A program made the translations under genes and the position numbers. Under the pieces are notes generated by a model, which had not been told where the DNA came from, did no database searches, and saw only the letters and a program-made list of their open reading frames with translations. Below, piece after piece: positions 50,228-53,706 of a stretch of 53,706 nt of DNA (within the stretch, counting starts at the first letter, position 1; the number at the start of each line of letters is the position of its first letter). This DNA is from Acidobacteriota bacterium. GTDB taxonomy: Bacteria > Acidobacteriota > Blastocatellia > Pyrinomonadales > Pyrinomonadaceae. The DNA lies in the NCBI GenBank assembly GCA_029557535.1, contig JAKQII010000156.1:1-53706 (forward strand), read 5' to 3'.

Positions 50228-52839
50228 TGCTTCATCTCCACGATCGTCGCGCCGTTGCCGCCCTGGTCCTGCGGCGCGAAGCCGAATTTCGAGACATGCG
50301 GATGCCCTTTGAGAAAATGATGGACGAAATTCTTGAGCGCACCGGTGCCGAATCCGTGAATGATCCGAACGCGGGGCAGTGCGGCGAGAAACGACTCGTC
50401 GAGGAACCGGTCGATCTCGTATTCGGCGTCCGCCGTCGTCATTCCGATCAGGTTCAGTTCCGCAGCCGCATCCTTCGTGTCGAGCCTGATGTTCGAGCCC
50501 TTCGCCTGCGCCTGAAGTTTTTCGCCGCGGGTTTGCTTTGCCTCGATCGGCGCGACGGCGACGAGTTTCGACAGCGGCTCGCGAAGCCGCATCGATCCGA
50601 CCAGAACCTCGGCGATGTCGCCCTGAATGCGTTCGACCTTGCCGACGCCGAACGAGGTCTGAACGGAAGATCCGATCTCAATCGGTTGAGTTGATTGTCC
50701 GCCCGCTGACGCAGGCGGTACCGACGGCGGCCGATCCAACACATTCTGCCCACCGACCACCGACCACTGGCCACTGCCGGAGGCCTTCGCGACCACCGCG
50801 CGGTTCAGCTCGGACTTCCGCGCGAGCCGTTCCTTTTCCAGTTTGTTCTTGAGCGCTTTGTCCTCGATCGACGCGATGAACGCCTTCGATTGGCGGTCGA
50901 ATTCCTCGATCGTCCGCGCGAGTTCGGCTTCGAATTCCTTCTGCCGGCGCTTTTCTTTCTGCCGGAATTCGATATCGAGCTTTGCGTATCTTGTCGCCGT
51001 CGCCTCACGCTCTTCTTCGAGCGCGACCCGCAGATCCTCGGCCTGCCGCGTTTCGTTCGACAATTTGATCAGGTAATTTTCTGCCTCGCGTGCGGAGACG
51101 TCGAGATTCTCACGCGCGTTGTCGATGACTTCCGAGCGGATGCCGAAGCGTCGGGCGATCTCGATCCCGCTTGACGCGCCCGCGAGTCCGACGAGCAAGC
51201 GGTACGTCGGCTGCAACGTCTTTTCGTCGAATTCCACCGAGGCGTTCGCGACGTTCTCGTCGTTAGCCGCGTACATCTTCAGCCCGCGGTAGTGCGTCGA
51301 GGCGATGACCTGCGCGCCGATCTTCCGCCGGAACCAGTCGACGACGGCGACGCCGAGCGCCGATCCTTCGTCCGGATCGGTTCCCGTTCCGACCTCGTCG
51401 AGCAGGACCAGCGCCGGCGCGCGGCACGTGTCGAGCATCGACGCGATGTTCGAGATATGCGACGAGAACGTCGAGAGATTCGCCGACAGCGACTGATGAT
51501 CGCCGATGTCGGCAAGGACCGACCGATAATACGGAACCGTCGCCGATCTTGCGGGCACGGGAAGCCCGGAGATCGCCATCAGGCTCAGCAATCCAGCGGT
51601 TTTGAGCACCACGGTCTTGCCGCCCGCGTTCGCGCCTGAAATGATCATCACCGGCTTTTCCGCTTCGAGACGGAAAGAAACAGGAACGACCGATTTGCGA
51701 TTCTCGATTTGCGATTTGCGATTGTCAGAGCTTTGATCTTTAACCTTAGAACTTTGAGCTTGGAACTTTGAACTATCAGATTTGAGATTTGAGATCTGAG
51801 ATTTGAGATTTGCGCCCCGATCCTCTGTCGTGAATCCGGAATCCTGAATCTTGGAATCTGCCAGGCTGGAATTATGGAATGCTAAATTGTCCTGCCGGAA
51901 ACTCTCTTCAAGCAGCGGATGCCGCGCGTCGGCGAGTTCAAGCACGCCGTCGTCCGAGATCTCGGGAACGACGGCGCCGAACGATCTTGCGAATTCCACC
52001 TTCGCTTTGATGAAGTCGAGTTCGGTGACGGCGGTGACGGCCGCTTCGATCGCCGGAAGTTCGTCGCGGAGCTTGTCGGTCAGCGCGTACATGATCCGCG
52101 CGATCTCGCGTTCCTCCTTTCCTTTCAGGTTCTGGAGTTCGTTGTTCGCCTCGATCACGTCCAAAGGCTCGACGAAAACCGTCGCGCCCGACGACGAGAA
52201 CCCGTGAGCGACGCCCGAGACCTTGCCTCGAAAGTCGGATTTTACAGGGATCACGTAACGATCATTGCGCTGCGTCACGATTGCATCCTGGATCGCGTCT
52301 CCCAACGAGCGCATCGCCGATTCGAGCGCTTTCTGGAGCCGGCCGCGCTGATGATTGAGATCGCGCCGGATCCTCGCGAGTTCCGGCGACGCCGCGTCGT
52401 CGATCTCACCCGACGGAAGAAGACGTTTATTCACCTCGGCGATCGTTTGAAAAAGCGAGCCGGGAATCGGTTCAACCAGCGACCAGATCGCCGGCGCGAA
52501 TTCGCGTTCGGGTGAAACCGCCGATTTCGCGAAAAGCGCCTGATTGCACACGCGGACGACCTCGAGCATCGCGTGCGCTTCGAGCACCGAGCCGCGGATT
52601 CGCAGGACGGCGATCGCCTCCGACGGATCTTCGAGCCCGCTGAACGACCACGAGACCTGCTTTTCCTCGTTCAGCGCGATCGTTTCCCGAACATGCCCGA
52701 GTCGCGCGTCGAGCTCCCGGCGCGATTCGATCGGCAACAGCTCGTCGAAACGCGCGCGGCCCGTCGGAGTTTGGGCGTAGCGCGCGACAAGATCGCAAAG
52801 TCGGTCATATTCGAGTGCCGTCGAGGTTGTTTCGTTCAT
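50224..52839 (-). CDS. mutS2: MutS2 ATPase/endonuclease with two in-frame insertions
   Basis: An 871-residue MutS2. The N-terminal core (1-310) is normal (ARHPLLEES at 305-313). Walker A is GANAGGKT (402-409), Walker B region ALVLLDEVGTGTDP (476-489), and ASTHYRGL follows. Then come a coiled-coil linker (about 585-685), a KOW-like region and the Smr nuclease domain (about 790-871) with LNLIGMTTADAE and the motif HGFGTGALK. MutS2 acts on stalled or collided ribosomes and on branched DNA. Residues about 312-383 and 687-718 are low-complexity additions without counterpart in the usual roughly 780-residue protein. The first sits just before the ATPase core, the second between coiled coil and KOW. 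The gene precedes the 224-residue secreted protein. Confidence 0.92.
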   Translation of the reverse strand: MNETTSTALEYDRLCDLVARYAQTPTGRARFDELLPIESRRELDARLGHVRETIALNEEKQVSWSFSGLEDPSEAIAVLRIRGSVLEAHAMLEVVRVCNQALFAKSAVSPEREFAPAIWSLVEPIPGSLFQTIAEVNKRLLPSGEIDDAASPELARIRRDLNHQRGRLQKALESAMRSLGDAIQDAIVTQRNDRYVIPVKSDFRGKVSGVAHGFSSSGATVFVEPLDVIEANNELQNLKGKEEREIARIMYALTDKLRDELPAIEAAVTAVTELDFIKAKVEFARSFGAVVPEISDDGVLELADARHPLLEESFRQDNLAFHNSSLADSKIQDSGFTTEDRGANLKSQISNLKSDSSKFQAQSSKVKDQSSDNRKSQIENRKSVVPVSFRLEAEKPVMIISGANAGGKTVVLKTAGLLSLMAISGLPVPARSATVPYYRSVLADIGDHQSLSANLSTFSSHISNIASMLDTCRAPALVLLDEVGTGTDPDEGSALGVAVVDWFRRKIGAQVIASTHYRGLKMYAANDENVANASVEFDEKTLQPTYRLLVGLAGASSGIEIARRFGIRSEVIDNARENLDVSAREAENYLIKLSNETRQAEDLRVALEEEREATATRYAKLDIEFRQKEKRRQKEFEAELARTIEEFDRQSKAFIASIEDKALKNKLEKERLARKSELNRAVVAKASGSGQWSVVGGQNVLDRPPSVPPASAGGQSTQPIEIGSSVQTSFGVGKVERIQGDIAEVLVGSMRLREPLSKLVAVAPIEAKQTRGEKLQAQAKGSNIRLDTKDAAAELNLIGMTTADAEYEIDRFLDESFLAALPRVRIIHGFGTGALKNFVHHFLKGHPHVSKFGFAPQDQGGNGATIVEMKQ
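50686..50781 (-). repeat. In-frame low-complexity insertion 2 in mutS2
   Basis: Codes for a Gly/Ser/Gln-rich then PPSVPPASAGGQ-type segment (residues about 687-718). The DNA has CCACCGACCACCGACCACTGGCCACTG-like tandem steps at 50750-50776 and a 20-base GC palindrome (CGCCTGCGTCAGCGGGCGG, read either way) near 50700. Its composition is unlike the coiled coil before and the KOW-like region after it. Confidence 0.6.
51691..51906 (-). repeat. In-frame low-complexity insertion 1 in mutS2
   Basis: 216 bases coding residues about 312-383, rich in Ser, Gln, Lys and Asn (LKSQISNLKS, KSQIENRKS). On the plus strand it is a chain of AGATTTG, CGATTTG, AACTTTGA and GAATCCTGAATC-type words, unlike any coding DNA around it, yet without stop codons in the mutS2 frame. 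The same words occur in the noncoding gap at 45691-45720 and 45811-45846. Confidence 0.7.
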
Positions 52840-52843
52840 TTGA

Positions 52844-53233
52844 CTACGCGAGGAATTTCGCCCTCACTTCAGGCGTCGGGAGCATGCATTCGTCTTTGCG
52901 CCCGAACAATTGATAACGGTACTTGGCAAAAGTCCTGTAGATGAAATCGCGGATGAAGCGCGGGACGACGACGCCAATGTACAGGAGGCTCCAAGGGAAG
53001 CCCAATCCGCGGGCGATCCTCAGCGCCGCGGTCGAGTGCGCGAACGACCGTTCGTCCTCGACGAGGATTATGGAATCGAGCGAGTCGAGCCCGAACCGAT
53101 CGATATTCTCGCGCCCCAGGTCAGATTGAAGCGGTGCAAATCTGAAACGATCGTTCTTGTCGTGACGTATGATGAAATTTACGGAACCGTTGCAAAAATT
53201 GCAGACTCCGTCGAATAGGACCAAGGATTTCAT
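52844..53233 (-). CDS. DCC-family (DUF393) thiol-disulfide oxidoreductase-like protein
   Basis: A 129-residue protein with the family motif DGVCNFCNGSVNF (residues 8-20), a CxxC pair in a thioredoxin-like setting, and RFAPLQSDLGRENI. DCC proteins are found widely; few have a tested function. The CxxC suggests redox chemistry. It ends 4 bases before the mutS2 start, so it is probably the first gene of the DCC-mutS2-secreted protein operon. The 173-base gap to the right holds nothing that I can identify. Confidence 0.88.
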   Translation of the reverse strand: MKSLVLFDGVCNFCNGSVNFIIRHDKNDRFRFAPLQSDLGRENIDRFGLDSLDSIILVEDERSFAHSTAALRIARGLGFPWSLLYIGVVVPRFIRDFIYRTFAKYRYQLFGRKDECMLPTPEVRAKFLA

Positions 53234-53406
53234 ATTCGACTACATTCTAATCGCAATCGTCTGCGAAAAACAGTCATGAGATCTTTGACCCGCGACGGGC
53301 CGGTTTCGTTGCAATCCGAAACGAATTCATTTATCTTTCGGTAAATTCAGAACGCAGCGGCAGCGTTTGCCAGACGTCTGCCGCAACAGCCAATCCAAAT
53401 AGAATT

Positions 53407-53706
53407 ATGAAACTCAGGAACTACGGTGTGATCGCCGCGTTGGTTGTACTGGTTGCTTCGCTTGCGACTGTCGGCCAAAGCCGCTTGGACGTTTTTGCCC
53501 TAACGAATGCGAGGATCGTCACGGTTTCGGGTGCGACGATCGAAAAGGGAACCGTTGTTATCCGCGACGGGCTGATCGAATCGGTCGGCGCCGATGCGAA
53601 GGTCCCGGCAGACGCCCGCGTCATCGATGCGACGGGACTGACCGTCTATCCGGGCGTGATCGACGCGCTGACGAATCTCGGTGCGCCGCAGCCGGCGGCG
53701 CCGGCC
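53407..53706 (+). CDS. Amidohydrolase-family protein, exported (3' end cut by window edge)
   Basis: The first 100 codons of a plus-strand gene. A signal peptide (about 1-23) is followed by [32 protein letters not shown], the beta-sandwich start of the metal-dependent amidohydrolase superfamily, and [21 protein letters not shown], which leads to where the metal-binding HxH would stand. Here the position carries Asp-Ala-Leu-Thr instead of the usual 'DxHxH', so it may be a metal-poor relative. The catalytic part is beyond the window, and the substrate is unknown. Confidence 0.8.
   Translation, partial: MKLRNYGVIAALVVLVASLATVGQSRLDVFALTNARIVTVSGATIEKGTVVIRDGLIESVGADAKVPADARVIDATGLTVYPGVIDALTNLGAPQPAAPA

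Overview
The window looks like chromosomal DNA of a GC-rich Gram-negative bacterium, most likely an acidobacterium of the Blastocatellia / Pyrinomonadaceae type. This assignment is an inference. It rests on the mix of winged-helix/TolB-like/TPR regulators, secreted FG-GAP (VCBS) repeat proteins, a DUF2911 protein, a TIGR03960-type radical SAM protein, dnaG-rpoD and moeA-moaC clusters, and short A/T-patterned repeats inserted in frame in a gene. There is no rRNA, tRNA, CRISPR array, transposase or phage gene that I can recognise. Most of the window is housekeeping core genome, tightly packed on both strands.

Layout. 1-5.1 kb: a truncated potassium channel, a class A penicillin-binding protein, a secreted FG-GAP repeat protein and a small membrane protein. 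5.2-12.2 kb (minus strand): a prolyl oligopeptidase, a membrane GGDEF/EAL protein, a short secreted peptide with three heptad repeats, and a winged-helix/TPR regulator. The middle of this stretch (about 9.24-11.93 kb) is clearly more AT-rich than its surroundings, and both its edges fall inside genes. 12.5-16.3 kb: a cysteine desulfurase, then a radical SAM protein paired with a diglucosyl/galactosyl-diacylglycerol-synthase-like glycosyltransferase. 16.3-18.7 kb (minus): a prepilin followed by a large unrecognised one-TM protein. 19-21.6 kb: an SDR plus ferritin-like pair facing a DUF2911 plus SRPBCC pair. 21.8-28.5 kb (plus): pilT, rpsA, an HU/IHF gene, a HIT protein, a LexA-like repressor and an ACT-domain malic enzyme. 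28.9-33 kb: a TgpA-like transglutaminase, rimO and a small membrane protein. 33-37.6 kb (minus): an M50-like protein, then a tightly overlapping run M24 peptidase-moeA-methyltransferase-moaC. 37.7-43.8 kb: acyl-CoA dehydrogenase, an SLT-type lytic enzyme, glmM, a candidate small RNA, aroB and a small anchored protein. 43.8-53.2 kb (minus): TIGR03960 radical SAM, rpoD, dnaG, a secreted protein, mutS2 and a DCC-family thiol protein. A truncated amidohydrolase closes the window.

How the parts may fit together: PBP1, GlmM, the SLT enzyme and possibly the MGDG-synthase-like enzyme serve the envelope. PilT, the lone prepilin and the c-di-GMP protein fit surface motility. DnaG-RpoD and S1-HU are information-processing cores. 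MoaC and MoeA supply molybdenum cofactor.

The most unusual points are: a small transcription unit with its own promoter-like and terminator-like signals between glmM and aroB; two low-complexity, repeat-derived in-frame insertions in MutS2; the AT-rich block carrying the repeat peptide; a LexA-like protein with no visible Ala-Gly cleavage site; a terminator hairpin that also encodes a zinc knuckle of the opposing gene; and direct repeats spaced like an OmpR-family operator at the promoter of the winged-helix regulator. All functional statements come from reading translations and motifs by eye; no database search was possible.
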